Below, piece by piece: positions 1 to 13,912 of a stretch of 64,000 nt of DNA; the first letter of the stretch is position 1; the number at the start of each line of letters is the position of its first letter. The notes under the pieces were generated by a model. It made no database searches, was not told where the DNA came from, and worked only from the letters and a program-made list of their open reading frames with translations. The position numbers and the translations under genes were made by a program. Origin of the DNA: Cololabis saira (lineage: Eukaryota > Chordata > Actinopteri > Beloniformes > Belonidae); assembly GCF_033807715.1 (NCBI RefSeq), contig NC_084610.1, forward strand, positions 3,419,001-3,483,000. Direction: 5' to 3'.

Positions 1-303
1 GGTCTTGGTTTCTCCGTGTTTATAAGAACTTCCTGGACTCAAAAGACCAGGATTCCTTGCAAACAGAGCATGTGCAGAAAACAACTTCCTGTTCCGTTTG
101 ATGGGGATATTCCGTTTGGTGTTTACATGACCCAATATTCAGGTTTTAAAAGGAGTAACCCAGGGCTCATATTCGGGCTTTTAAAAACCAGAATATGAGC
201 AAATTGGGGTTACTCAAAGGGGTTATTGGTGTTTACATGGCCGTGCAAATTCGGATTATTGCTAATATTCGGGTTTTAAAAGGGTTATTGATGCATGGAA
301 ACA
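1..303. mobile_element. MITE family A, copy 1 (cut by window start)
   Basis: This stretch is nearly the same sequence as 15903-16206, so it is an interspersed repeat. It ends in TGCATGGAAACA, matching the right terminus of the second copy (TGCATGGAAACG). The interior repeats phrases such as 'gtttacatg' and 'ggttttaaaagg'. The left end lies outside the window. No coding capacity is visible, so it looks like a non-autonomous DNA transposon. Confidence 0.65.
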
Positions 304-2301
304 CAGTCAGTGATTGTAAATCCAGGGAAGCTTGAACAACTTCCGGCGTATTGTGGGGTTCGAATCCCGATTGTACCAATGATCTAATCAGGTTTATGCC
401 AGAAGGGAAGTAGGAAAAAGTGTAGCTCCTCAGCTGACCACTGTGTTCAGGCTCAACCGGTCCGGTTTCAAATGTTCAGCTGCAGCTCCTCTGGCCTGCA
501 GCCGGATTTACACCCATCATGTTGGCGTATCATTCAGAGTGCACCAGGCTGCAAAGCCGGTGTTCTGCCAATCCCTGCTACCTGCCGAGAAATGCTACTT
601 TGTGGTTCTGCGCATGCGCACAGTCGATTTTCAAAGTTTGATTGCCACGCTAAATTGATAATATGGGATGTTGATGTTGAGTATTGATCCTTCAAAATAC
701 ACGACCCATGACATGAATTGCATTACACTTTGTGAACATTATACGATAAAAAGGAAAAAAACTATTCTATCGCTTTATTTGATATTCATTCAGTCATTGG
801 CCTTTATTTAACCAGGCAGGTCATTAAGAACATTCTTATTTACAATGACGGCCTGGCAAGCGACACGGACCACTTGGGGGGAAAGGAAGTGGTTTAGGGA
901 GTAAAACACAGTAAAATTGTACCTCTACAAAGGTAGAAAACCAATTAGGTAGCATTTTTTGGCAAAGCCGCAGAAATTGGCAGAACACCGGGTCACCAGG
1001 GGTCCCCGGGGGTCCCAGGGGAGCTCTGCTAGTCCACGTTTCATTTGTTGTTTCTTGAAATGAGGATTTTTGGACAGATGTTAATCAGAATGACTGTAAA
1101 GTAATATATATCAGCATCATATGTTAGCATTAGCTGAGTCAGCCAAAATGGCTAACTATGATTGACATAAGGTGTGTGTGTCCAAACCAACTTTCCAGAC
1201 CTGCACACAAGCTCCTCAGGAACCTTCGGTGACATCACAGAGGGCGTGTACTTGAACTCAAGGAAAAGACAGACGTTAGCATTATGCAGCACGTTGCAGT
1301 AGTTTGATTCAAGATCTGTTTTATTGAAGTTATCTCAATTCTTTGCAGTAGTTTGAGTTGGTGAAGGTGATCCTGCTCACGGTCCTTAAAGTAAACGGCT
1401 CCTAGCTCGCGACAATCAAAGACTTTCTCCTAAAACTAGTTTTCCTACTAGTCTGGATGGGGAATAAAAAGAGGGGGAAAGTAAGATAAGTAAGGTAAGA
1501 TAACCCTGTAATGCCTGATGTATCATATTTGGTGAATTCCTGAGACTTCTGTAACATCCCATAATCAAAACAAATGAAAAAAAAGGTTTTTAAAAGAAAC
1601 AACATTTTTAAAAATGAAGCCAATGAATGAGAAGTACATAAAATGACCCAATGTATTTATAATTATGCTAAAATTATAATTTACAAACTGTTATAGACAA
1701 ATTGATTGTTTGTAATTTCAAAATACATTTTCTGAAACTGTAAAATTGCTCTGTTTACTTCAGATTATTTATCAAAAGACATCCATTTTTCTTTATTCAT
1801 AGATTTGTTTTTCTCATCAGCATCCAAGTCCGCCTCAAACAAACTAGCTGTAACCTAGCAACCAGGCAGTTTCCTGCAGTGGATTCGTTTGTACCTACAA
1901 GTGAGACTTTCCCACTTCATGGTTACTTTCAGCCTAAATGCTCCGACGCTGGGATTTCAACTCTAGAGGCTGCAAGCGTCAACGCAGAAAACACGCTAAT
2001 TTTACCGCTTGTGCTTTTATCTGTGGGGGTTTGTTACTACACTTTTATCAAGAGCTTCCTTGAATCCACCTTTTAGATTCCTTCCCGTTCTTTTACAAAA
2101 CCTTGTCTGAGCGTTTGTGCAAAAACGCCCAACATTTTCTTTGCTCAGAAGTGTGCTAGTGCTCACCTGCCAGGAGAAGCAGCTCTGCTCACCTCTCCAC
2201 CTGTTATCCTGTTCCAAGAGAAATTTCAGATGGTCTGGAGACAGACATTTAAAAGTGAGAAATGTTCTGAAACTTTTTGTGAAGCGGCAGGATGAGACAA
2301 G
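304..2301. other. gene-free stretch, probably dpp10 intron 1
   Basis: No exon with convincing splice sites and protein similarity was seen on either strand. It lies 3' of dpp10 exon 1 on that gene's strand, so it is most likely intronic. The only recognisable piece is the repeat fragment at 785-1010. Confidence 0.4.
785..1010. repeat. fish interspersed repeat fragment
   Basis: It starts with a TTTATTTAACCAGGCAGGTC phrase followed by 'ttacaatgacggcctgg', a combination I associate with a common teleost dispersed repeat. Class is not determined from the sequence alone. Confidence 0.4.
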
Positions 2302-2303
2302 TA

Positions 2304-3093
2304 CAGAAGAGTATTAGGGCCATGCAAGAGGAAAAAAAATTGAGAGTGGAAGATTTTTTTTTATTGTGCACTTCGAGAAAAAAGTTGAAATGTCAAAGTT
2401 AATGTTGAAATACAATTTCGAGAAAAAAGTCGAAATTTCGTGAATAAAGTCGAAATTTCACCTTTTTTCTCCACATTTCAACTTTATTCACGAAATTTAG
2501 ATTTTTTTCTAACAATTCGACTTTTTTCTCGACATTTCGACTTTTCTCTCGAAATTATACTTCAACAATATTCTCGACATTTCAACTTTTTTCTCAACAT
2601 TTCGACTTTTTTCTCAACATTTCGACTTTTTTCTTGAAATTCTACTTCAACGTTAATCTCGACTTTTCGACTTTTTCTCCACATTTCAACTTTATTCACG
2701 AAATTTGGATTTTTTTCTAACATTTCAACTTTTTTCTCGACATTTCGACTTTTTTCTCGAAATTGTACTTCAACATTAATCTCGACTTTTCGACTTTTTT
2801 CTCAACATTTCGACTTTTTTCTTGAAATTCTACTTCAACGTTAATCTCGACTTTTCGACTTTTTTCTCCACATTTCAACTTTATTCACGAAATTTAGATT
2901 TTTTTCTAACATTTTGACTTTTTTCTCAACATTTCGACTTTTCTCTCAAAATTGTACTTCAACATTAATCTCGACTTTTCGACTTTTTTCTCGACATTTC
3001 GACTTTTTTCTCGAAGTGCATAATGAAAAAAAAATCTTCCTCCTCTAAAATATTATTTGTATTTTTCTCCTGCCTGGCCCTAATACTCTTCCG
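2304..3093. mobile_element. TA-flanked MITE with TTTTTTCTCGAC cargo
   Basis: The two ends are inverted: CAGAAGAGTATTAGGGCC at 2304 and the reverse complement of CGGAAGAGTATTAGGGCC ending at 3093. Both are flanked by TA (2302-2303 and 3094-3095). The next inward block, 'gaagatttttttt...tgcacttcgag', is also inverted. The core (about 2390-3015) is an irregular tandem array of CGACTTTTTTCTCGACATTT-like units. TA duplication suggests a Tc1/mariner-type origin. No transposase is visible. Confidence 0.75.
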
Positions 3094-3095
3094 TA

Positions 3096-4711
3096 GACAA
3101 GCATGGGCCAGGCATGCATATGAAAAAATACCTGGAGGAAAAAAAACATGATTTCTTCGCATAAATTGTGTCTGTTCCGTCTCAAAGCTCCCTCCTGGCA
3201 GATTACTGCCGTCCGGCTGCCGGGGCGGCAGCAGCACGGGATGGGCAGGATTAGGCTTCGCCTGGCTGTCGGCCTCCCTGTCTGAGGGATCTGCTCACAG
3301 CTAAGAACCGCTTTGCATAAACTGCAGGCGATAATGAAGCGCTTTAATGTTGGAGCTTGTTGCTGTCACTGTTTTTCTGGCTTAGAATATCAATGACTAA
3401 AACACGGGGAGGTCGCTGAAGTCACAGCAGCACTTTGATCATGGAGTATCGATGTTGATCCGGGAAAAAATTAATTAATCAGGCGGCAGGTTGAATTCCC
3501 TTTTCTATGCTGAATAATTGATATAAGTGAATTTCATTTGTCGTTAATTTGGCTTTTAATATGATGAATAAAATATAAAAAGTGGTTGGTTACCTGTCTG
3601 ATATCACCGAGCCCACAAACCTCCCAGACTGCATCAGTCTGCAGACGCCACTCAGGCTTTGTGATGAGTGCTTGAGAAGCATCTCCCCTGGCACTGAACA
3701 GGACCATGATGCAAATGGGCATCCCCTCTCTAAGGTAATATTAGAAACTACTGCTGCATTCAGCTGACGCTCCGTCAGCACAAACCTCCGGCTCTTAGCT
3801 AAACTTCAGGCCCCTGGCGCTTCCAGCCAACCCACAACTTCGGTAAAATTAACAGCACAACAAAATTAGTTCTCTTTAACATATGAAGGATTATGGCCTG
3901 TGTCTAAAACCAAATCAACAGAGATTTGACTTTTTTTTTGGGAGCCAGCCCCTCGCGGCCAATCTATGAACTACGACTTTTCCTGCACCCGGGTTTAGCC
4001 TCTACGTAGAAATTGAAATGTTGGAGTAATCAGGGCACCAGGGTCAGATGTGGCCTATGGCCACTATAGCTGCTCCCAACTTTTTCTAACTGGTTGATGA
4101 AAGTGCAACGCTCCGACTGATGGTTGTAAACGTTTTATTACAGGATATTCTGTCTTGCAAACGCCCAAGACCACCGTGAACACTGAAACAAAATACACAG
4201 TGGCAAATATTCATCACCGAAACCGTCATGTTCCCATATATGAATTGCTTAACTGAAACTTATTACACAAAATATTAATGCTCTCAAAATAAAAATTATA
4301 CACGTACAAACAAGAATATTTCACTCAATTGTCCATACCGTTAAAAGTAAAATAAATCAATTCACACAGAAAACAATGCTTATGTGTGCGTTCGCTACAG
4401 CCACCTTAGTCGTGCCCCCTTAACCCCCGAAGGCCTGACCTTGTTTGGTAGTTTTATTTCTTATCACTTCGGCCCCTCTTAAGCGTAATTCAGTATTATT
4501 GTTTAGACGCTTCAACATGTGATGTCCACACATGTGGATCTCTTAGGAGATTAAAAAACAACAAACACAAAAGATTAAAAGCTAAACATCATATTTCATC
4601 CCAAAATGGGAGGAACAAGGGAACGTGGAAGTCAGCTAAGCCACTCCTACTTTGGTCCCGTTACCGCCATTACCAACAGTTGGCGTAGTTAGCTTGGATC
4701 ACATAAACCAG
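3096..4711. other. gene-free stretch
   Basis: No convincing exon, RNA gene or named repeat was recognised. It probably belongs to dpp10 intron 1. Confidence 0.35.
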
Positions 4712-5785
4712 TGATGTGCTGACAGGAATCAGCAGGAGAGACCACGTCTCTCCAGTGTTAGCGTCGCTCCATTGGCTACCTGTAAAATTCAGAATCCAAT
4801 TTAAAATTTTATTACTTGCGTATAAAGCCCAAAACGGCTTAGCTCTGCATTATTTGCAAGACCTGATAGTGCCTTATGTTCCTGGCAGAGCTCTCCGTTC
4901 TCAGAGTTGCAGGTTTACTCGTAGTTCCTAGAGTATCTAAATGTAGATTTGGAGGGCGGGCGTTCTGCTATCAGGCACCATTACTATGGAACCAACTTCC
5001 AATCTGGGTTAAGGAGGCTGACACCACCTCCACCTTTAAAACTAAACTTAAAACCTTTCTGTTTAGTAAAGCCTATAGTTAGTGTTTAGTAAACCTCTAG
5101 CTGGTGTTGGTAAATCTCTAGGTAGTGTAAACTCTAGTGTGTTAGAGTCAGTAGTCATAGTTGCAGCTATAGAACAAGACTATAATAGTTAGTCTCAAAT
5201 ATAGGCTTGGTGGTAGATATGCTGCTATCGGCCTATGCTGCAGGGGGGCACCGACATGATCCACTGGGTGGTGCCTCTCAACTTTCTTCTCCTCTCCTCT
5301 TCCCTTCCTCTCTTCTCCATTTCCATTTTTATTTATTATAAGTATTTCATAGCTATCATTTTTGTCCATCGTTCCTGTAGTTTCTTGTGCTGGCTCCCCT
5401 TTTTTCTCTTTTGTGCATGTTTGCAGGCCGGAGCCTCGGGAGCTGCATGCTGACCTGCGGCCCCCACCCCCGCTCATCCTGCTGCTGCTTCCACCTGCCT
5501 GTTGTGTGCTGCTGACGTCCCTGTCCACCCCAGTCTGGCCCTCGGCAGGAGGGTCCCCCCTTGGGATCCAGGTCCTGGTCCAGGTTTCTTCCTCCTAAAG
5601 GGGAGTTTTTCTTGCCCCTGTTTGGCTTAAGGCTTTTCTCCCACTAGGGGAGTTTTTACTTGCCATTGTTTATGTAATAATTGCTCGGGGGTTTATGTTC
5701 ATGTTCTGGATCTCTGGAAAGCGTCTAGAGACAACATCTGTTGTATTAGACGCTATATAAATAAAATTGAATTGAATTGAATTGT
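4712..5785 (+). mobile_element. L2-type LINE, 3' fragment
   Basis: Translation of about 4716-5080 gives broken pieces of a reverse-transcriptase C-terminal region (for example HVSPVLASLHWLPVKFRIQF and WNQLPIWVKEADTTSTFKTK), interrupted by a frameshift near 4910. Downstream comes a long 3' UTR ending in 'gctatataaataaaattgaattgaattg', a short-repeat tail typical of L2/CR1 elements. It is 5'-truncated and inactive. The copy at 18707-20085 is closely similar. Confidence 0.8.
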
Positions 5786-7019
5786 TGCTAACTCATGTTA
5801 CCTTACGTGGTTCTGATTAGATTTGGGTCTTCCACCCTCATTATGGACGTCTCAACCTAAACAACGTTTGACCCCAGGACTGGGGCGGTTCTGACCGAGC
5901 ACCAGTGGGTGACGTGGAGTTCTGGGTGACGTTAATCAGCCGTCTCCCAGCAGGGAAGCTATCTGCTAACGGCTAAGCTTCATACCCCTTCAGGTCGACC
6001 CAGAACAAGACGCGGCGGTCTGTTGGTTAAATCAAAAGCACAATAAATCATATAACTCTTTAAAATATGAATTCACTTAGGTCTTTATTCACAGCCGTAA
6101 GCGCTGGTAGCAGCGGTGGCGCCAGCTAGTTACCAGCTTAACTTAGCCAGTCAAAAGATCACGCTCCACTTAAAAGATAATGTATTGCTTCATATAGTTT
6201 TACTTGATGCAGTGCTTTAAATGTGACCCCCATGCAGTTGTCATGGATCCATGATGTGGAGACCCTATTGGTCAATCGAGGAACTGCAGCATCGCCTACT
6301 TTTGTCTTGACGTCAGCGTTGAAAACAGGATGCTGATTTTAGCAGAGACAAATGGCATTAAAATGTTCAGCGACAGGTTTTCAGAGCGACTAATGTCATC
6401 ACAGCAACTCTTTACAGCTAAAACACACTTGTGGTTTTAGCATAGATCAATATCATTTTGTAACAAAGCCAAACTGCAACATTGACTTGTGTAATTAGCC
6501 CTGATGGAGAAAGTGGACTGTACAGAAAGTTTTCAGCCTTTCTGCTTTAAAATGAAAGCTGAGATGAATGAACCAGACTTCAGGGCTAAACAGGAAGGAT
6601 GAAACGGAGCGACGGGATTGAAAGGGAATTTCTGGCAGGTAATTCAAAATGAAAACAGCGATGTGAGCAATAGGTTCTTCAGGAGAGAAATGGAGATGCG
6701 GTTAGAGCGTGGGTTAAGTTTTATTCTCTCCATTTTACAGATGCACATGAAAGATGGTTTTTAGAAAGAAAAAGCTCAGCATTCATCTTCTGAAGGCGGT
6801 CTGTGGCGCGGCGCCGCGCTGCCTCCAGACTGAATGTAAAATCAAAAAATAAAGCAGCCAGTTTACAGCCTGGCAGCCGTAATAAACAGATCTTCTGTGT
6901 CGTGTGATTCTGTGATGCTCAAAAAGAAGAGGAAAAAAAAAAGTGTGAAAACTCTGAGGAGGAGAACCAAGACTGAGAGAAGATGGAGAATGGAGCATCC
7001 GCGTCCGGATGGGTCTTAC
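5786..7019. other. gene-free stretch, 5' part of dpp10 intron 1
   Basis: It begins, on the minus strand, with the GTAAG donor of dpp10 exon 1 at 7019. No further dpp10 exon was found here: exon 2 should encode the transmembrane segment, and no such coding run is present on the minus strand before position 1. Confidence 0.4.
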
Positions 7020-7079
7020 CTTGGTGTCTTTGCTGGACTGGTACTCGATCTGATGCGAGACGGATGCAGTTTGGTTCAT
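7020..7079 (-). CDS. dpp10: dpp10 first coding exon (inactive dipeptidyl peptidase 10)
   Basis: The exon encodes MNQTASVSHQIEYQSSKDTK and ends exactly at AAG before the donor GTAAGACC (7019 downward). From memory the MNQTASVSH start and the ...QxSKxxK ending are the signature of one alternative first exon of vertebrate DPP10; the DPP6 counterpart starts MNQTAG and differs afterwards. DPP10 is a single-pass type II membrane protein, a catalytically dead S9B peptidase that acts as a Kv4 channel auxiliary subunit. This exon supplies the short cytoplasmic N-terminus. The transmembrane and beta-propeller/hydrolase exons are absent, consistent with the very long first introns of this gene. DPP10 uses several alternative first exons, so this one marks one promoter only. 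The start is the only ATG that gives the family N-terminus. Confidence 0.8.
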
Positions 7080-7310
7080 GTTTGCTGCTCGGCTTCGGGG
7101 AGAGCTCCTCCACCACAGAACCACCGAGATCCGAGGCGATCCGGACAAGTTTCCTCCGACTTCCCTCAGCGCAGCAGTCCCTGCTGCTGCTGATAATGCT
7201 GAGATGTGAAGGCTGCAGAGCTCCTGCGCTGGGAATGCAGCTCCTCCTCGCCGCTACCGGAGCCTCGCAAGATGCAACACATTTAGATACATAATCTGTT
7301 TTCCCCTCCT
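7080..7310 (-). promoter_or_regulatory. probable dpp10 5' UTR and core promoter region
   Basis: Directly upstream of the dpp10 start on the minus strand lies a locally CpG-enriched stretch (several CG in about 7080-7150 and 7200-7265) standing out from AT-rich surroundings. No clear TATA box was found. The transcription start cannot be placed from sequence. The assignment rests on position only. Confidence 0.35.
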
Positions 7311-7679
7311 TTGTTTTTCTCTCTCCGGCTCCTAATGATCTCTACACATTTACACTCCTCCCCACCCCCCACCTCTGTTTCCTCTCTGCCTTCTCTGCTT
7401 TCCTTTCCCTCAGTAGCAACTACATCTCCTGCTTCACACGCTGCTGACAGACAGTTCATAAACCAGGAGGTTTGCCAATGCCTCCCACATACCAAGAAGC
7501 TTGTTGATCAGAATGCAAATGTTGCTCCAGGCAAAGGTTTTGCAGGCGAGTTCGGCGTTCAAAAAGGTTCTGGACTCGCGCCGATGAACCGATTCGTATC
7601 GAGGTGAAACCTTTGACCCTTCAGGAGCTGCCTGATGTTTGTCGCTCAGGTGGCCCCGAAAGCTGCACCGAGACGCATT

Positions 7680-7800
7680 TTAACCCTTGTGCTGTCTTCA
7701 GGTCAAGGAAGGAGGAAGAGAAGAAGGGAGGAAAGAAGGAAGGAAGGAAGGAAGGAAGGAAGGAAGGAAGGAAGGAAGGAAGGAAGGAAAGAAGAATGGA

Positions 7801-7855
<55 letters not shown>

Positions 7856-8549
7856 GAAGGAAGGAAGGAAGGAAGGAAGGAAGGAAGGAAGGAAGGAAGG
7901 AAGGAAGGAAGGAAGGAAGGAAGGAAGGAAGGAAGGAAGGAAGGAAGGAAGGAAGGAAGGAAGGAAGGACGGAAGGACGGACGGACGGACGGACGGAGAA
8001 AAGAAGGAAGGGAGGATGGGAGAAAAAGAAAGGGAGAAAAGAAGGAAGGGAGGAAAGAAGGAAGGAAGGGAGGAAGGAAGGAAGGAAGGAAGGAAGGAAG
8101 GAAGGAAGGAAGGAAGGAAGGAAGGAAGGAAGGAAGGAAGGAAGGAAGGAAGGAAGGGAGAAAAGAAGGAAGGGAGGAAGGAAGAAGGAAGGAAGAAAGG
8201 AAGGAAGCGAGAAAAGAGGAAGGGAAGAAGGAAGGAGAGAGCAGGAGGAAAGAAGGAAGGAAGGAAGGAAGGGAGAAAAGAAGGGAGGAAGGAAGGAAGG
8301 AAGGAAGGAAGGAAGGAAGGAAGGAAGGAAGGAAGGAAGGAAGGAAGGAAGGAAGGAAGAAAGGGAGAAAAGAAGGAAGGAAGGAAGGAAGGAAGGAAGG
8401 AAGGAAGGAAGGAAGGAAGGAAGGAAGGAAGGAAGGAAGGAAGGAAGGAAGGAAGGAAGGAAGGAAGGAAGGAAGGAAGGAAGGAAGGGAAGAAGGGAAG
8501 AAGGAAGGAGAATTAGGTCATTTTGACCCAAAGACAGTACAAGGGTTAA
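7680..8549. mobile_element. piggyBac-like MITE carrying a GAAG microsatellite, copy 1
   Basis: The ends are TTAA-CCCTTGTGCTGTCTTC (from 7680) and, inverted, ...GACAGTACAAGGG-TTAA (to 8549). The TTAA duplication and CCCT termini are piggyBac hallmarks. The interior (about 7705-8510) is almost pure GGAA/GAAG repeat with short GAAA, GGAC and GAGAGCAGG interruptions. The element at 56132-57111 is the same sequence in opposite orientation. It lies about 600 bp upstream of the dpp10 start codon. Long in-frame KEGR/PSFL readings of this array are not genes. Confidence 0.85.
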
Positions 8550-9376
8550 AAAGTTCTCTCAGCGGAAAATTAATTTGGCATTTGGATTCATCCTTTGGCT
8601 GATTTTTCTTTTTCTCACGTTCTCGTGCGCTGAGTGAAAACAGCCTCACGCACAATACACCCACTTGTGTTTCAGTAAACGTGTCAAGGTTGCTTTCGTG
8701 CTGCCGCATGACGGCAAAGAGCCGCCAGTCCTCTCGCTGTAATCAGGCCCAAAACCCACATCGCTGCATCGCTTTCTGAATAAGTCTTTTAAAATGTAAT
8801 TAACACTGGACATCTGTCTGGTGTAATTGCATGATTTTTATTTAAATATTAGACATCTATCCACCCGTGTGATGAAGTTCAAGTGGGGATCATAATCCAG
8901 TTCCTGGTGGGACGTAAAACATTGATGAATCTCACCAGGGCCGAGCCTCATATCCATACCTGTTTTATCTCCACTCTTCCCACTCCAGATTTGTTGTAAT
9001 TCATTTCAACTGCCGTTGACATTAAAAATGTACAGCCCTGCTTCATATTGGATGATCCGCCCATTTGTCCGCGCCACGAATCATATTTATTGTGGACTGT
9101 AATCGCTCTCCTGCAGTCGGTCTCATTAGAAATACTCACCTGCCCCATTTGTTATTGGATTCCCATTCACAGGACATAAAAAGTGAAAGGTTATGAAGTG
9201 CTGCTTCCCTGCAGGAGCCCGGTTCCCTGCAGGAGCCCGGTTCCCAGCACAGGCTGTGGTTCCTGGAACATGCCTGGGACCGGGGGGTTTGTTTTTGGTT
9301 TGTTTGTTTGTTTGTTTGCTCATTGATGGAAACATCTTATCGACCAGTGGGATGGCAGCAGCTCAGCGCATTTATA
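8550..9376. other. gene-free stretch
   Basis: No exon was recognised. There is a short direct repeat CCCTGCAGGAGCCCGGTT near 9208-9245 and a GTTT run at about 9288-9320. The AT-rich part around 8790-9150 has no repeat character that I can name. Confidence 0.35.
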
Positions 9377-10141
9377 CGGTGGCCGACAAGCGCAAAACGC
9401 ACTGCAACGGCCTAATGCGTCTCAGTTAAGGAAAACGGCTTCAAGTACAGAAACGATTCAAATTCACAAACTCAAAAAGAGGAACGTGGTGCAAATGAAA
9501 AAACGTGCTGCAAAAAACAAAGACAAATGCAGCATCATCAAACGCTGCAAATAGAGAAACGATGCAAAGCACAAAATGATATTAAACAAGAAACCATCTT
9601 CAAAAGAAAAACGCTTCATAACCGGTTACCAAACCTGCAGGGGGCGCTCTCAGTGTAACAGCTCAATGGACAGACACACAGATGTAGAGAGAGACCGAAC
9701 AGCTGACTCTAACGTTAAAATATAATAAAGAAACGTCTCATAATGTACAGCGTTGTACAGTGATATAAACCACATTATATCACATTACCGTTCCGGTAAT
9801 GTGATTCTGTATATTTAAACCATGGATGTAAACACTGTGGTTCAGTCAGCAGCGCCCCCTGCAGGTTTGGAGCACTTCCGGTTGTAGTGACCGGTTATGA
9901 AGCGTTTTTCTTTTCAAGATGGTTTCTTGTTTTATATCGTTTTGTTCTTTGCATCGTTTCTCTATTTGCAACACGTTTGATGATGCTGCATTTGTCTTTG
10001 TTTTTTGCAGCACGTTTTTTCATTTGCACCACGTTCCTCTTTTTGAGTTTGGGAATTTGAATCGTTTCTGTACTTGAAGCCGTTTTCCTTAACTGAGACG
10101 CATTAGGCCGTTGCAGTGCGTTTGGCCCTTGTCGGCCACTG
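9377..10141. mobile_element. long inverted-repeat (foldback) MITE, TA-flanked
   Basis: The left arm (9377 to about 9650) and right arm (about 9852 to 10141) are reverse complements over roughly 270 bp, from CGGTGGCCGACAAG inward to 'ccggttatgaagcg' and 'agcgccccctgcaggtttgg'. The element is flanked by TA at 9375-9376 and 10142-10143. Arms are rich in spaced 'gcaaa'/'aacg' words. Elements at 27618-28119 and 63730-64000 share the CGGTGGCCGA terminus and the word style, so they form one family or superfamily. Confidence 0.8.
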
Positions 10142-10617
10142 TACATTTAAGCGCGTCGACATCAGAGACTATAAGAACAACGGGATCACTTTTGGAGCCC
10201 CTAGTGGTCAGACGAGGAACTGCAAGATCGTGTTACTTGAAAGTTGTAATGTTTGCGCTTGGTAGGCACGAGTAGTTTGATATCTGCATACTGCATTTCC
10301 TCATTAGTATGTAGTGTCCCACTGTAAACACGATTACGCTACGGCAGCACCGTAATCTGGTCATGTGACCATGTGGCCAGGAGTGTAGTTGTAAGATACA
10401 GTATCTGATACAGATTGCAAAGTTGTATACTGTAAGTACATTCAAAAACATTTTTATTTAGAATTATAAACCATTTGTTGTTATTTTTATGTTTTGTCAC
10501 GTTCTGCAGATTGTTTGTTTGAGGTAGTGGGAGCTGTTAGGACCTTTAAATACTCATCTGAACTCATTTATGTTATTTCATTTGATGATTTTAGCTGTTG
10601 TCCATTAATGTTTGAGG

Positions 10618-10691
10618 TTGTGTGTGTGTGTGTGTGTGTGTTTTTTAAGCTGTATCAAAGATGGGACTGAGTTAGACTATAGTTTTCAGCG

Positions 10692-10778
<87 letters not shown>
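10618..10778. repeat. (TG)n microsatellites
   Basis: Two TG runs, 10618-10641 and 10694-10778, are separated by 'ttttttaagctgtatcaaagatgg...'. The spacer resembles 52710-52780, so the runs probably grew inside a dispersed repeat. Confidence 0.9.
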
Positions 10779-13192
<2,414 letters not shown>

Positions 13193-13912
13193 AGGGCCCG
13201 AGCACTTACAGTGCGAAGGCCCTATTGTATCTGTATCCTATTGTTTCCGACGAAATGAGGGCCTTTTTTCCCACTAAACGTGCCCCAAAAGTCACCAAAT
13301 TTTGCACCGAGCCAGGCCTGGCGAAAAATTTGATATTTCATGGTTTGCTTTAATGGGCGTGGCAAAATGGCTCAACAGCGCCCCCTAGAAAACTTTGTGC
13401 CTCAAGCCCCACAATACGATTTGACGTACATGCACGAAAATCGCTACACACCTGTATCATGTCGCAACTTAGAGAAAAGTCTCTTGGCGCCATGGCCCAA
13501 ACCAAACAGGTAGTCGGCCATTTTGAATTAATCGTGTAATTTTGGAGCAATTTATGCCATTTCTTCGGCCATTAATACGGCCCGAACCGTAACGTGCACC
13601 CAGGTGTGTTATACATCAAAATGTGCATCTCCATCCTGCGACGCCGCGCATTACTTTTCTCAGTCAAAAGCGTTACTGTGGCGACGAAAGACGCCAAAAA
13701 GGGCGCCCATCCTTCTTCTGATTGGTCCATATCTGATAGTTCCTACTTCCTACTACTGCCATAACTTTTGAATGGTTTGATATAGAGAGTCTTGGGTGGT
13801 GTCATCCGCTAAATGTCCAGTCCTGATGAATCTACATGCAAGTCACACAAGCGCTTCCACTGCAGCCTGAACGTGCAAAAGGGTGCGAGGGCCCGTTCAT
13901 CGCTGCTTTAAT
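13193..13912. mobile_element. GGGCCCGAGCAC-type repeat, copy 1
   Basis: It runs from AGGGCCCGAGCACTTACAG to 'gtgcgagggcccgttcatcgctgc'. The same sequence recurs at 44542-45037 (inverted, partial) and 49983-50955 (interrupted). The interior includes 'ccaaaagtcaccaaattttgcac' and 'ggcgccatggcc'. It is non-coding; the class is a MITE or similar, not settled. Confidence 0.7.

Noticed and set aside
1..7019. A second dpp10 exon (transmembrane exon)
   Set aside because: I looked on the minus strand for the conserved sequence around the transmembrane helix and found none; it must lie beyond the window.
7604..8602. Long open frames of KEGRKEGR type (plus) and PSFLPSFL type (minus)
   Set aside because: They are translations of the GAAG microsatellite, open in several frames at once.
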